Positions 34,301 through 42,890 of a stretch of DNA of 64,000 nt are shown piece by piece. A model generated the notes under the pieces. The model saw only the letters and a list, made by a program, of their open reading frames with translations, was not told the origin of the DNA and did not search any database. The DNA lies in NCBI GenBank assembly GCA_964406005.1, contig CAYOPZ010000002.1:1-64000 (forward strand), in the 5' to 3' direction. The translations under genes and the position numbers were made by a program. Source of the stretch: CAYOPZ01 sp964406005. Its GTDB lineage: Bacteria; Bacteroidota; Bacteroidia; Bacteroidales; SM23-62. Each line of letters starts with the position of its first letter. The first letter of the stretch is position 1.

Positions 34301-34909
34301 CTATTTGGAATATAATTCGACAATCAACTGTTCCCTGATGTTCTCGGGAATTTCTTCCCTTTCGGGACGGTTCAGGAATTTCCCGCTCAACCGGGCAGAA
34401 TCCCATTCAAGCCAGGAAGATGCTGCCCCCTGGGTTCCGCCCAGGGATTCCGAAATGGATTCAAGGGACTTCGACTTCTCCCTTACACCCACAATATCTC
34501 CGGGTTTCAGCGTATAGGAAGGAATGTTCACGACCTGACCGTTTACCGTAATATGCCTGTGAGAAACCAGTTGCCTTGCACCGGATCTTGTTGGCGAAAT
34601 CCCCAGACGGTATACGACATTGTCGAGCCTGGATTCAAGTAACTGAAGCAGCACTTCACCCGTAATCCCCTTGCTTCTCTGTGCCTTTTCGAACAGTCTG
34701 GAAAATTGTCTTTCCAGTACGCCGTACGTATATTTTGCCTTTTGTTTTTCCTTAAGCTGGATTCCGTATTCGGATTGTTTTCTCCTCCTCTTATTGGCTC
34801 CATGCATTCCGGGAGGGTATGCTTTCTTTTCAAGAACCTTGTCGGGACCGAAAATCGGGTCTCCGAATTTCCTTGCAATCTTGGTTCGCGGGCCTCTGTA
34901 TCTTGCCAT
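34301..34909 (-). CDS. rpsD: Ribosomal protein uS4
   Basis: Primary 16S rRNA binder that starts small-subunit assembly; in many bacteria it represses its own operon. 202 residues. Start MARYRGPRTKIARKFG; the S4 RNA-binding domain holds LLQLLESRLDNVVYRLG and ARQLVSHRHITVNG. The zinc-binding Cys set seen in some S4 forms is absent. It is 18 nt upstream of rpoA. Confidence 0.97.
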   Translation of the reverse strand: MARYRGPRTKIARKFGDPIFGPDKVLEKKAYPPGMHGANKRRRKQSEYGIQLKEKQKAKYTYGVLERQFSRLFEKAQRSKGITGEVLLQLLESRLDNVVYRLGISPTRSGARQLVSHRHITVNGQVVNIPSYTLKPGDIVGVREKSKSLESISESLGGTQGAASSWLEWDSARLSGKFLNRPEREEIPENIREQLIVELYSK

Positions 34910-34937
34910 CTATATCTCTTTTACTTCCCGGTTGTAA

Positions 34938-35327
34938 TTATACTCTCCTTCTCTTGGGCGGACGGCAACCATTGTGCGGCAAGGGCGTTACGTCCACGAT
35001 TTCTGTTACTTCAATGCCGTTTGAATGAATGGTCCTGATGGCAGACTCGCGGCCGGCACCCGGCCCCTTTACATAAACCTTAACCTTCCTGAGTCCGAGG
35101 TCATAAGCCGATTTTGTACTGTCCTGGGCTGCCAGCTGGGCTGCATAGGGTGTGTTTTTCTTGGATCCCCTGAAACCCATTTTTCCTGCCGACGACCATG
35201 ATATTATCTGCCCTGAATTGTTCGTAAAGCTGATGATAATATTGTTGAAAGAGGCATTTATATGTACCTGCCCGGTCGGTTCAACACGTACTGTTCTTTT
35301 CCTTGATGTCCCCGTTTTCTTAGCCAT
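34938..35327 (-). CDS. rpsK: Ribosomal protein uS11
   Basis: Platform protein of the small subunit near the mRNA exit and the 3' end of 16S rRNA. 129 residues with INASFNNIIISFTNNSGQ, WSSAGKMGFRGSKKNTPYAAQ and the C-terminal VTPLPHNGCRPPKRRRV. It follows rpsM after 3 nt. Confidence 0.97.
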   Translation of the reverse strand: MAKKTGTSRKRTVRVEPTGQVHINASFNNIIISFTNNSGQIISWSSAGKMGFRGSKKNTPYAAQLAAQDSTKSAYDLGLRKVKVYVKGPGAGRESAIRTIHSNGIEVTEIVDVTPLPHNGCRPPKRRRV

Positions 35328-35330
35328 ACC

Positions 35331-35714
35331 TTATTTCTTTGCTGCTGCTTTTTTCTTGTTCGCAATGGTTTTTCTCCTTCCCTTCCGGGTCCGTGCATTA
35401 TTTTTGGTGCTCTGTCCGCGAACCGGCATCCCTGTCCGGTGACGGATCCCGCGGTAACTTCCGATATCCATGAGCCGTTTGATATTCAGTTGCACGGCAG
35501 ATCTCAGTTCACCTTCCACCTTGACATTGTTATTGATGATCTCACGAATCCTGGTGGTCTGGTCATCCGACCAGTCCTTGACCAGAATATTCCTGTCGAT
35601 TGCAGCTTCATCAAGTATCTTCCGGGCAGTACTCCTGCCAATGCCGTAAATATAGGTCAGTCCGATTTCACCCCGTTTGTTTTTCGGTAAATCAACGCCT
35701 ACAATTCTTGCCAT
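35331..35714 (-). CDS. rpsM: Ribosomal protein uS13
   Basis: Small-subunit head protein forming bridges to the large subunit and touching P-site tRNA. 127 residues with MARIVGVDLPKNKRGEIGL, YIYGIGRSTARKIL, SYRGIRHRTGMPVRGQST and a Lys-rich tail. A 42-nt gap separates it from rpmJ upstream. Confidence 0.97.
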   Translation of the reverse strand: MARIVGVDLPKNKRGEIGLTYIYGIGRSTARKILDEAAIDRNILVKDWSDDQTTRIREIINNNVKVEGELRSAVQLNIKRLMDIGSYRGIRHRTGMPVRGQSTKNNARTRKGRRKTIANKKKAAAKK

Positions 35715-35756
35715 ATCCCTGAATCATTATAAAATGGTGTGCAAAGATACAATATT

Positions 35757-35873
35757 TTATCCCTGCCGCTGTTTAAACTTCGGGTTTTTTTTGTTGATCA
35801 CATACAACCTGCCCTTCCTCCGGACGATTTTGCAATCAGAGGTCCTTTTCTTTACAGAAGCGCGAACTTTCAT
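35757..35873 (-). CDS. rpmJ: Ribosomal protein bL36
   Basis: Read by hand: ATG at 35873, TAA at 35757-35759, 38 residues, MKVRASVKKRTSDCKIVRRK. Standard bL36 has a Cys-Cys-Cys-His zinc ribbon; here only one cysteine (Cys14) is left, so this is the zinc-free type. It sits between infA and rpsM, its normal place. Confidence 0.93.
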   Translation of the reverse strand: MKVRASVKKRTSDCKIVRRKGRLYVINKKNPKFKQRQG

Positions 35874-35883
35874 TGTTTCTTCC

Positions 35884-36102
35884 CTATTTATATCTGAACG
35901 TTATTCTTCCCTTTGTCAGGTCGTATGGAGACATTTCCACCTTGACCCTGTCACCCGGCAGAAGCTTAATATAATGCATTCTCATCTTGCCGGAGATATG
36001 GGCCGTAATCACGTGCCCGTTCTCAAGCTCCACCCTGAACATGGCATTTGACAATGCTTCCGTAATTGTTCCGTCCTGTTCAATCGAGGGTTGCTTTGTC
36101 AT
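35884..36102 (-). CDS. infA: Translation initiation factor IF-1
   Basis: Binds the A site of the small subunit during initiation. 72 residues of OB fold: GTITEALSNAMFRVELENGHVI, HISGKMRMHYIKLLPGDRVKVEMSPYDL cut short here, ending TKGRITFRYK. Normal length. Located between map and rpmJ with 10-nt gaps. Confidence 0.96.
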   Translation of the reverse strand: MTKQPSIEQDGTITEALSNAMFRVELENGHVITAHISGKMRMHYIKLLPGDRVKVEMSPYDLTKGRITFRYK

Positions 36103-36112
36103 TGTTCTTTAT

Positions 36113-36886
36113 TTAATTTAAGACTTCTTCAATGTACTTAAATGTGGAAAGGACAATGGCCTTATCCTTTCCTATTGCGATGGCCAGCTCATAATGTGCA
36201 GAAGGCTGCTTGTCCCTTGTCCTTATCGTCCATCCATCGGCATCCTGAAGAATATATCTCGTCCCCAGGTTGATCATGGGTTCTATGCAAAGTGTCATGC
36301 CTTCCTTAAGCCTTATCCCGCTTCCCCGTTTCCCGTAATTCGGGACTTCCGGTTCCTCATGCAATTGTTTCCCTATGCCATGCCCGACCATTTCCCTGAC
36401 AACCGAATACCCGGATTTTTCCGCATGCTGCTGTACGGCCTGTCCGATATCTCCGACCCTGTTTCCCGACACGGCTTTTTCTATCCCCTTGTACAAGGAT
36501 TCCTTCGTGCAGGTCATAAGGTCTTTCCAGCCGGCTGCAGGTTTGCCAACAGAAAAAGTGTAGGCCGAATCACCGAAAAATCCGTTCAGGTTCACCCCGC
36601 AGTCTACCGAAAGTATGTCCCCCTCTTTCAACCGGTAACCGGACGGTATCCCGTGCACAACTTCATCGTTTACCGATGTGCAGAGTGTGGCAGGGAAACC
36701 GTTGTATCCCAGAAACCCGGGAACGCCTCCATGATCCCTGATGTATTCTTCGGCAATTTTATCAAGGGAAAGGGTCGTTACCCCCGGGGCAATGGCCCTG
36801 GCCACTTCTGCAAGTGTTCTGGAAACAAGATCATTGCTTGCTTGCAGCAATTCTATCTCCTTTTCTGTCTTAATCAATATCATCAA
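36113..36886 (-). CDS. map: Methionine aminopeptidase, type I
   Basis: Removes the initiator methionine from new proteins. 257 residues. The five metal ligands are seen: the two Asp of VDCGVNLNGFFGDSAYTF, His in MVGHGIGKQLHEEP, Glu in LCIEPMI, and Glu in SAHYELAIAIG. No N-terminal zinc-finger extension. A second ATG codon directly follows the first, so the start may be 36883. It lies 12 nt after secY; no adk gene intervenes, unlike in E. coli or Bacillus relatives of this cluster. Confidence 0.95.
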   Translation of the reverse strand: MMILIKTEKEIELLQASNDLVSRTLAEVARAIAPGVTTLSLDKIAEEYIRDHGGVPGFLGYNGFPATLCTSVNDEVVHGIPSGYRLKEGDILSVDCGVNLNGFFGDSAYTFSVGKPAAGWKDLMTCTKESLYKGIEKAVSGNRVGDIGQAVQQHAEKSGYSVVREMVGHGIGKQLHEEPEVPNYGKRGSGIRLKEGMTLCIEPMINLGTRYILQDADGWTIRTRDKQPSAHYELAIAIGKDKAIVLSTFKYIEEVLN

Positions 36887-36898
36887 AGAACGTTTCCT

Positions 36899-38242
36899 CT
36901 AAATTGCGGAGACGGCACTGCCTGTCCTGCCTTTTATCCTGCCTGATTTCATCAGTCCGTCATAATGTCTCATCAGCAGGTGGCTCTCTATCTGCTGCAG
37001 TGTATCCAGCACTACGCCCACCATGATCAGCAGGGAGGTGCCTCCGTAGAACCGCGAAAAGGAACTGGTCACCCCGGCCAGCTGTGCAAATGCAGGCATG
37101 ATGGCGACGAATGCAAGGAAGATGGATCCCGGAAGGGTAATCCTCGACATGATTGTATCCAGGAATTCCACCGTCTTCCGTCCCGGTTTTACACCCGGGA
37201 TGAATCCGCCGTTGCGTTTCATATCCTCAGCCATCTGGGTCGGATTGATGGTTACCGCAGTATAGAAATAAGTAAACAGTATGATCATGATGGCAAACAC
37301 CATGTTATACCAGAAACCCGTGAAGTTGACAAACGCGGCTGCGAAGCCCTTCACGATTTCAGAGTTCGAAAACCCTGCGATGGTAATAGGGACAAACATC
37401 AGTGCCTGTGCAAAGATGATAGGCATCACACCTGCTGCATTCACTTTCAGGGGAATGTACTGGCGCACACCTCCGTACTGCTTGTTCCCGACAATCCGTT
37501 TCGCATACTGCACGGGAATGCGTCTTGTCCCCTGTATAAGCAGGATGGAAAGCATGGACACCACGACAAGCAATACAATTTCGATAAGTAAAGCCACAAG
37601 GCCCCCTCCCTGCTGTTCGAGCCTGGCCCCCAATTCGGCAAAAAAGGCAAAGGGCAGCCTCGCGATGATCCCGATCATTATGATCAGGCTGATGCCATTG
37701 CCTATTCCCCGGTCGGTGATCCTTTCCCCGAGCCACATCACGAACATGGTTCCCGCCGTAAGGATAATCACCGAGGAAACCTTGAAAAACGCACCCGGTA
37801 TGATAAAGGCGGATGCCGGAATGGTTCTTTGCAGGTTGACCAGGTATGAGGGCGCCTGGAGCAGCAGGATAAATACCGTCAGATACCGTGTGATCTGGTT
37901 TTGTTTTCTGCGTCCGCTCTCCCCTTCTTTCTGCAGACGCTGGAAATAGGGTACGGCGATACCCAGCAGCTGTACAACGATGGAGGCGGAAATATAGGGC
38001 ATGATCCCCAGTGCAAATATGGAGGCATTCGAAAAGGCGCCCCCGGAAAACATGTCGAGCAGGCCGAGTACGCCTGTCGAAGTCTGCTGTTTCAGGTTTG
38101 TAAGCTGTGCAGGATCAATCCCCGGCAGAGTAACGAAGGATCCCAGCCTGTAAATCAGAAGAATGCCAAGGGTGTAAAGTATCCTTTTGCGCAGGTCTTC
38201 AATCCTCCAGATGTTCTTTAATGTCTCAATAAACGACCTCAT
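36899..38242 (-). CDS. secY: Preprotein translocase subunit SecY
   Basis: Channel of the Sec translocon in the inner membrane. 447 residues with ten hydrophobic helices. Signatures include YRLGSFVTLPGIDP, LGIMPYISASIVVQLL, and GIGNGISLIIMIGI. The start overlaps the rplO stop by 17 nt (ATG 38242), so translation of the two is likely coupled. It supplies Sec export for all signal-peptide proteins noted in this window. Confidence 0.97.
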   Translation of the reverse strand: MRSFIETLKNIWRIEDLRKRILYTLGILLIYRLGSFVTLPGIDPAQLTNLKQQTSTGVLGLLDMFSGGAFSNASIFALGIMPYISASIVVQLLGIAVPYFQRLQKEGESGRRKQNQITRYLTVFILLLQAPSYLVNLQRTIPASAFIIPGAFFKVSSVIILTAGTMFVMWLGERITDRGIGNGISLIIMIGIIARLPFAFFAELGARLEQQGGGLVALLIEIVLLVVVSMLSILLIQGTRRIPVQYAKRIVGNKQYGGVRQYIPLKVNAAGVMPIIFAQALMFVPITIAGFSNSEIVKGFAAAFVNFTGFWYNMVFAIMIILFTYFYTAVTINPTQMAEDMKRNGGFIPGVKPGRKTVEFLDTIMSRITLPGSIFLAFVAIMPAFAQLAGVTSSFSRFYGGTSLLIMVGVVLDTLQQIESHLLMRHYDGLMKSGRIKGRTGSAVSAI

Positions 38243-38693
38243 GCGTCTCTATTTTTTCGATGGTGCCCCCTGCTGCTTCAATGGCTTTCCTGGCCGATGC
38301 ACTGAATGCATGTGCTTTTACATCCAGTGGTCTGGTCAGTTTCCCGTTGCCGAGTATTTTTACAAGGCTGTTCCCGGATGTCAGCCCGGCTTTAAAAAGG
38401 ATCTGTATATCAATCTTCTTCAGTTTATTCTTTTCTGCCAGTTCCTCAAGGGTCGAAAGGTTCACCCCCTTGTACGCCTTCCGGTTTATATTTTTAAAGC
38501 CATGCTTGGGAACACGGCGCTGCAGGGGCATCTGGCCGCCTTCGAATCCAATCGTCCGGGAATACCCCGAGCGTGATTTCTGGCCCTTGTGCCCGCGTGT
38601 AGATGTGCCGCCTCTCCCGGATCCCTGTCCCCTTCCAAGCCTCCTGTCCTTTTTGACAGATCCTTTTGCCGGCTTTAAATTATGTAAATCCAT
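38226..38693 (-). CDS. rplO: Ribosomal protein uL15
   Basis: Late-assembling large-subunit protein. 155 residues; N-terminal disordered basic part KDRRLGRGQGSGRGGTSTRG, HKGQKSRSG, then globular domain with GGQMPLQRRVPKHGF. Its 3' end overlaps secY by 17 nt. Follows rpmD after 22 nt. Confidence 0.96.
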   Translation of the reverse strand: MDLHNLKPAKGSVKKDRRLGRGQGSGRGGTSTRGHKGQKSRSGYSRTIGFEGGQMPLQRRVPKHGFKNINRKAYKGVNLSTLEELAEKNKLKKIDIQILFKAGLTSGNSLVKILGNGKLTRPLDVKAHAFSASARKAIEAAGGTIEKIETHEVVY

Positions 38694-38715
38694 AGCTGTT
38701 GTTTTGAAACCCGCA

Positions 38716-38895
38716 TTACAATTCCTCTATTCTGAGCAAATGTCTCACCTTGTTTACCATACCGAGGATCTGTGGACTGGCATCCAGTTCCACAGAACTC
38801 AAGGTCTTGCGCAAACCAAGTGCATCCAGCGTTCGCTTCTGCCTCGATGTGCTCCCGATCCTGCTCTTTATCTGTGTGATCCTGATCTTTGTCAT
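38716..38895 (-). CDS. rpmD: Ribosomal protein uL30
   Basis: Read by hand from ATG 38895 to TAA 38716-38718: 59 residues, starting MTKIRITQIKSRIGSTSRQ, with TLDALGLRK and ILGMVNKVRHLL, the classical L30 pattern and length. It sits between rpsE and rplO as expected. Confidence 0.95.
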   Translation of the reverse strand: MTKIRITQIKSRIGSTSRQKRTLDALGLRKTLSSVELDASPQILGMVNKVRHLLRIEEL

Positions 38896-38922
38896 GATGA
38901 TTCGTTCACTTCTATGCGTTTT

Positions 38923-39438
38923 TTACCCGTTGAAAACCTTGTCCATGGTAATCCCTCTATGTACGGCCACAAGGCTGGCATCCCTCAAGTCCATCAGTGC
39001 CCTGAAGGTCGCTTTTACCAGGTTATGCGGATTCGACGATCCTTTCGACTTGGCAAGCACATCCTTCACTCCCACGGATTCGAGGACGGCACGCATGGCA
39101 CCTCCGGCTTTCACCCCGGTACCGCCCGAAGCAGGCTTGATGAATACCGAAGCCCCTCCATACTTGGCATATTGTTCATGCGGTATGGTCCCCTTATATA
39201 TGGGTACCTTGATGAGGTTCTTCTTGGCATCCTCTATCCCTTTGGCAATGGCCGTCGTCACCTCGTTGGCTTTCCCGAGTCCGTGCCCCACGATCCCGTC
39301 CTCGTTGCCGACAACCACAATGGCCGAAAAACTGAAGGTCCGCCCTCCCTTTGTCACCTTGGTAACCCGCTGTATGCTCACCAGACGGTCTTTCAGTTCA
39401 AGATCACTTGTTTTTACTCTTCTGATGCTTGTCGTCAT
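38923..39438 (-). CDS. rpsE: Ribosomal protein uS5
   Basis: Small-subunit protein at the mRNA entry with a role in decoding accuracy. 171 residues. The double-stranded RNA-binding-like part has RVTKVTKGGRTFSFSAIVVVG and GHGLGKANEV. The C-terminal part has GGTGVKAGGAMRAVLE and GSSNPHNLVKATF. Starts 6 nt after the rplR stop. Confidence 0.97.
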   Translation of the reverse strand: MTTSIRRVKTSDLELKDRLVSIQRVTKVTKGGRTFSFSAIVVVGNEDGIVGHGLGKANEVTTAIAKGIEDAKKNLIKVPIYKGTIPHEQYAKYGGASVFIKPASGGTGVKAGGAMRAVLESVGVKDVLAKSKGSSNPHNLVKATFRALMDLRDASLVAVHRGITMDKVFNG

Positions 39439-39444
39439 ATTTCC

Positions 39445-39804
39445 CTAAAATTTAAGTCCGTTTTCCCTGGCGGAATCAGCCAGCAATTTGACCCTGCCGT
39501 GATACAGGTAGCCGCTCCTGTCGAACACCACGGTTTCTATACCCCTGGCCAGGGATTTTTCAGCGATCAGTTTCCCCACCAGTTTGGCCTGTTCGCCTTT
39601 GTTCACACTTTTTTTTCCGGCCACTTCTTTGTTTCTTGAAGAGGCAGAGGCCAGGGTCTCACCTTTCAGATCGTCAATAAGCTGCACGTAGATCTGCCTG
39701 TTGCTCCTGAAAACACTCATACGGGGTTTTTCACTTGTGCCGCGGATGTTTTTCCTGATCCGCATTCTTATCTTTTTTCTTCTGGATGTTTTCGATAAAG
39801 CCAT
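39445..39804 (-). CDS. rplR: Ribosomal protein uL18
   Basis: 5S rRNA-binding large-subunit protein. 119 residues from the ATG at 39804 (MALSKTSRRKKIRMR), preferred over a TTG 9 nt upstream. Signatures are RKNIRGTSEKPRMSVFRSNR, YVQLIDD and the C-terminal FDRSGYLYHGRVKLLADSAR. Confidence 0.96.
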   Translation of the reverse strand: MALSKTSRRKKIRMRIRKNIRGTSEKPRMSVFRSNRQIYVQLIDDLKGETLASASSRNKEVAGKKSVNKGEQAKLVGKLIAEKSLARGIETVVFDRSGYLYHGRVKLLADSARENGLKF

Positions 39805-39825
39805 CTCAATCAATCGTTTAAGGAT

Positions 39826-40380
39826 TTAGACACTTGCAGCCTTCCCGGCCTTACGACGCAACTGCTCACCCACAAATTTGATCCCTTTCCCCTTATATGG
39901 CTCCGGCGGCCGGAGCGACCTGATCTTGGCGGCCACGTGTCCCAGCAGCTGCTTATCGGCACTTCTGAGCGTTACGATGGGATTGGCACGGCGTTCGGTG
40001 TGGGCTTCCACCTTCACTTCGGGAGGAAGTTCCAGTATGATGTCATTTGAAAATCCAAGGCTCATTTCAAGTCTCTGCCCCCTGGCTTCGGCCCTGTAGC
40101 CCACTCCCACGAATTCCTGCCTGATCTCATATCCCTCCGATACGCCTGTGACCATATTGGCGATCAGTGAGCGGTACAGCCCGTGTCGGGCCTTATGTGA
40201 TTTCTCCTCGGATGTCCTGTCAACGGTCAGCTGTCCGTCCCGGATGCTGATCTTCATATCCTTGTCCACCTGCTGTGACAACTCCCCCTGCGGGCCTTTG
40301 GCCACGACCAGGTTGTTCTTGTCCACGGTCAGCGATACACCTTCAGGTATCTCAACGGGTAAATATCCTATCCTTGACAT
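39826..40380 (-). CDS. rplF: Ribosomal protein uL6
   Basis: Large-subunit protein near the factor-binding stalk base. 184 residues, two repeated alpha/beta domains; start MSRIGYLPVEIPEGVSL, domain 2 signature PEPYKGKGIKFVGEQLRRK. Lies 15 nt after rpsH. Confidence 0.97.
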   Translation of the reverse strand: MSRIGYLPVEIPEGVSLTVDKNNLVVAKGPQGELSQQVDKDMKISIRDGQLTVDRTSEEKSHKARHGLYRSLIANMVTGVSEGYEIRQEFVGVGYRAEARGQRLEMSLGFSNDIILELPPEVKVEAHTERRANPIVTLRSADKQLLGHVAAKIRSLRPPEPYKGKGIKFVGEQLRRKAGKAASV

Positions 40381-40395
40381 GTGTCCCTCCTCATT

Positions 40396-40791
40396 TTAAT
40401 GAACGAAACAGATTACTTCACCCCCCACATTGTACTTTCTTGCTTCCTTGTCGGTCATCACACCCTGTGAAGTGGAAATAATGGCAATTCCCAGACCGTT
40501 CAGCACACGCGGCAATTCCCTGGCATTCGCGTATTTCCGGAGCCCCGGCCGGCTGACACGCTGTAATTTCCTGATGGCTGAAGCCTTGGTTTCAGGATGG
40601 TACTTCAGGGCAATCCTTATTATACCCTGCTTATTATCCTCCTCAAATTTATAACTCAGGATATATCCCTTGTCGTAAAGGATCCTGGTGATTTCCTTCT
40701 TCATGCCGGATGCAGGAATCTCAACTACCTCATGTCCGGCAATAATGGCGTTCCTGACCCTGGTCAAATAATCTGATATCGGATCCGTCAT
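40396..40791 (-). CDS. rpsH: Ribosomal protein uS8
   Basis: 16S-binding protein; in E. coli it is the spc operon repressor. 131 residues with MTDPISDYLTRVRNAI, SGMKKEITRILYDKGYI, VSRPGLRKYANARELPR and the C-terminal GLGIAIISTSQGVMTDKEAR. Spacing to rpsN is 36 nt. Confidence 0.97.
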   Translation of the reverse strand: MTDPISDYLTRVRNAIIAGHEVVEIPASGMKKEITRILYDKGYILSYKFEEDNKQGIIRIALKYHPETKASAIRKLQRVSRPGLRKYANARELPRVLNGLGIAIISTSQGVMTDKEARKYNVGGEVICFVH

Positions 40792-40827
40792 ATTTATAAA
40801 TGTTATTTGCTCTTTATTAAAACGTTT

Positions 40828-41097
40828 TTACCAGCTCGCTTTTTTCACACCTGGAATCATACCGGAGGATGCCATCTCCCGGAAGGTGATCCTTGAAATC
40901 CCGAACTGCCTGATATATCCTTTGGGCCTTCCGGTCAGTTTGCAACGGTTATGCAAACGGGTCGGGTTGGAATTTCTGGGCAGACGGCTAAGTCCGACAT
41001 AATCCCCTTCGGCCTTAAGCCGGGCTCTCTTTGCAGCATACCTGTCGACCAGTTCCTTCCGCTTTATCTCGCGGGCTTTCATTGATTCTTTTGCCAT
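40828..41097 (-). CDS. rpsN: Ribosomal protein uS14, zinc-free type
   Basis: Small-subunit head protein. 89 residues from ATG 41097 (MAKESMKAREIKRKELV), the long form without the two CxxC zinc pairs. The C-terminal signature RCKLTGRPKGYIRQFG and REMASSGMIPGVKKASW is normal. A more upstream in-frame start is possible but would overlap rplE. Confidence 0.96.
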   Translation of the reverse strand: MAKESMKAREIKRKELVDRYAAKRARLKAEGDYVGLSRLPRNSNPTRLHNRCKLTGRPKGYIRQFGISRITFREMASSGMIPGVKKASW

Positions 41098-41098
41098 T

Positions 41099-41647
41099 TT
41101 ATTGTTTTTTAAACGGGATTCCAAATTCCTTCAGCAATGCAAGGCATTCTTCATCCGTGCCTGCTGTGGTTACGATTGTAACTTCCAGGCCGTTTATCCT
41201 GTTGATCTTGTCAATATCTATCTCCGGGAAAATGATCTGTTCGGTAATTCCCATCGTATAATTCCCCCTTCCATCCATTCTGGTGCTTACGCCCTTGAAA
41301 TCCCGGATCCGGGGAAGGGCCACGTTGATTAGCCTTTCCAGGAATTCGTACATGCGGTCACGGCGCAGCGTCACACGGGTCCCGATGGGCATTTTCCTCC
41401 TCAGCTTGAAGTTCGAAATGTCTTTCTTAGAGCTGGTTTGCACGGCCTTTTGTCCTGAGATCAGGGTAAGCTCCTCCTGTGCAACATCCACCAGTTTCTT
41501 ATCGGCCACTGCCTGTCCGACGCCCTGATTAAGGACGATCTTTTCGAGGCGGGGCACCTGCATAACGGACTTATACCCGAAGACCTTCATCAGGGCAGGA
41601 ATGATATCCTCTTTGTATTTTCTCTTTAATTCCGGTATATAGACCAT
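41099..41647 (-). CDS. rplE: Ribosomal protein uL5
   Basis: Binds 5S rRNA and P-site tRNA in the central protuberance. 182 residues with KVFGYKSVMQVPRLEKIVLNQ cut at its core, IGTRVTLRRDRMYEFLERL, GRGNYTMGITEQIIFPE. The ATG overlaps the rplX stop by 1 nt (TAATG), so coupling is likely. Confidence 0.97.
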   Translation of the reverse strand: MVYIPELKRKYKEDIIPALMKVFGYKSVMQVPRLEKIVLNQGVGQAVADKKLVDVAQEELTLISGQKAVQTSSKKDISNFKLRRKMPIGTRVTLRRDRMYEFLERLINVALPRIRDFKGVSTRMDGRGNYTMGITEQIIFPEIDIDKINRINGLEVTIVTTAGTDEECLALLKEFGIPFKKQ

Positions 41648-41994
41648 TACTTGATCTCCTCTCCTGATTTCTTTGAATATCTGATTTTTTTATTCTTGTC
41701 ATTCAACTTCCGCCCGATACGGGTGGGCTCTCCGCTTGCACCGTCAATCAGCATCAGGTTTGATATGTGCACGGGAGCTTCCTTTTTAATGATGCCGCCC
41801 TGTGGATACTGGGCGTTCGGCTTGGTGTGCTTCGACACCATGTTGACTCCTTCCACGATGGCCTTGTTCTCCTTCCTGATCACCTGCAGGACACGTCCCT
41901 GCCGTCCCTTGTGGTCACCCGCATTCACATAAACGGTATCGCCTTTCCTGATGTGCAGCTTGTTATTCATCTTTTTAAAATCATTGATGGTCAT
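41647..41994 (-). CDS. rplX: Ribosomal protein uL24
   Basis: Assembly-initiating large-subunit protein with a KOW motif (IRKGDTVYVNAGDHKGRQG). 115 residues from ATG 41994, which overlaps the rplN stop by 1 nt (TAATG); an internal ATG at 41970 (MNNKLHIRKG) is the alternative and fits the family length as well. The tail GEPTRIGRKLNDKNKKIRY is typical. Confidence 0.95.
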   Translation of the reverse strand: MTINDFKKMNNKLHIRKGDTVYVNAGDHKGRQGRVLQVIRKENKAIVEGVNMVSKHTKPNAQYPQGGIIKKEAPVHISNLMLIDGASGEPTRIGRKLNDKNKKIRYSKKSGEEIK

Positions 41995-42359
41995 TACAGT
42001 ACTTCGGGTGCCAGTGAAACGATTTTCATGTATTTGTCCCGCAGTTCACGGGCAACGGGACCGAATATCCGGGTCCCGCGTATCTCGTCAAGGTTGTTCA
42101 GCAAAACAACTGCATTGTCATCAAACCGGATATAGCTTCCGTCCGCTCTTCTGACTTCTTTCTTGGTACGGACGACAACGGCCCTGGAAACAGTACCTTT
42201 CTTAACTTCGCTTGCAGGCAGGGATGTTTTCACTGTAACCACGATCTTATCGCCGAGGGAGGCATAACGCCTGCGCGTTCCGCCCAGCACACGGATGCAA
42301 AGTACCTCTTTTGCTCCGCTGTTATCTGCAACTGCCAGTTTGCTCTCCTGCTGTATCAT
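41994..42359 (-). CDS. rplN: Ribosomal protein uL14
   Basis: Large-subunit interface protein, contacts 16S helix 14. 121 residues: MIQQESKLAVADNSGAKEV, RRYASLGDKIVVTVK, SYIRFDDNAVVLLN, GTRIFGPVARELRDK. Starts 2 nt after rpsQ. Confidence 0.97.
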   Translation of the reverse strand: MIQQESKLAVADNSGAKEVLCIRVLGGTRRRYASLGDKIVVTVKTSLPASEVKKGTVSRAVVVRTKKEVRRADGSYIRFDDNAVVLLNNLDEIRGTRIFGPVARELRDKYMKIVSLAPEVL

Positions 42360-42361
42360 TT

Positions 42362-42616
42362 CTATTTTGCTCTTTCAACGATTTCCACCAGCCTCCAGTT
42401 CTTTGTTTTGCTAAGCGGGCGGGTTTCCGCGATTTTCACCGTGTCGCCTATATTGCATGCATTCTCGGCATCATGTGCCACAAAGCGTGTTGTTCTATTC
42501 ACGAATTTCCCGTAAATGGGATGCTTAACCTTCCTTTTTACTGCAACTATAATGGATCTTTCCATCTTGTTGCTGACAACCATACCGATTCGTTCTCTTC
42601 TTAAATTTCTTTCCAT
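42362..42616 (-). CDS. rpsQ: Ribosomal protein uS17
   Basis: Primary 16S-binding OB-fold protein. 84 residues with GMVVSNKMERSIIVAVKRK, HPIYGKFVNRTTRFVAHD and GDTVKIAETRPLSKTKNWR. It starts 6 nt after rpmC. Confidence 0.97.
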   Translation of the reverse strand: MERNLRRERIGMVVSNKMERSIIVAVKRKVKHPIYGKFVNRTTRFVAHDAENACNIGDTVKIAETRPLSKTKNWRLVEIVERAK

Positions 42617-42622
42617 TGCTGC

Positions 42623-42841
42623 TTATTCGCTTTTCGCAGATTCAGGCTGTTCTGTCCTGTTCCTGCGATTTAATTCCGTCAGAAGCCTTGCGACATTTCT
42701 TCTGGCTTCCGTTATTTTATTAGGATTGTCGAGTGGTGAAATGGCATGGTTCATTTTCAGCCGGCTCAAATAATCCTGTTCATTATCCAGTCGCTCCGAC
42801 AGCTCCTGGTCTGTCAATTCAATTATTTCTGAATTTTTCAC
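42623..42841 (-). CDS. rpmC: Ribosomal protein uL29
   Basis: Two-helix protein at the tunnel exit, part of the SRP/trigger factor docking site. 72 residues: MKNSEIIELTDQELSERL, LSRLKMNHAISPLDNPNKI, RNVARLLTELNRR. The acidic tail TEQPESAKSE is slightly longer than usual. A 49-nt gap separates it from rplP. Confidence 0.95.
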   Translation of the reverse strand: MKNSEIIELTDQELSERLDNEQDYLSRLKMNHAISPLDNPNKITEARRNVARLLTELNRRNRTEQPESAKSE

Positions 42842-42890
42842 TCCAATACGATTGTTTTTATGTTTTTGTTGCCGTACTCCTGCAATGCTG

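Noticed and set aside
38260..39639. 459-codon open frame on the plus strand over rplO-rpmD-rpsE-rplR
   Set aside because: It runs antisense to four unmistakable ribosomal genes, resembles no family and has the composition of a mirror frame in GC-biased coding DNA.
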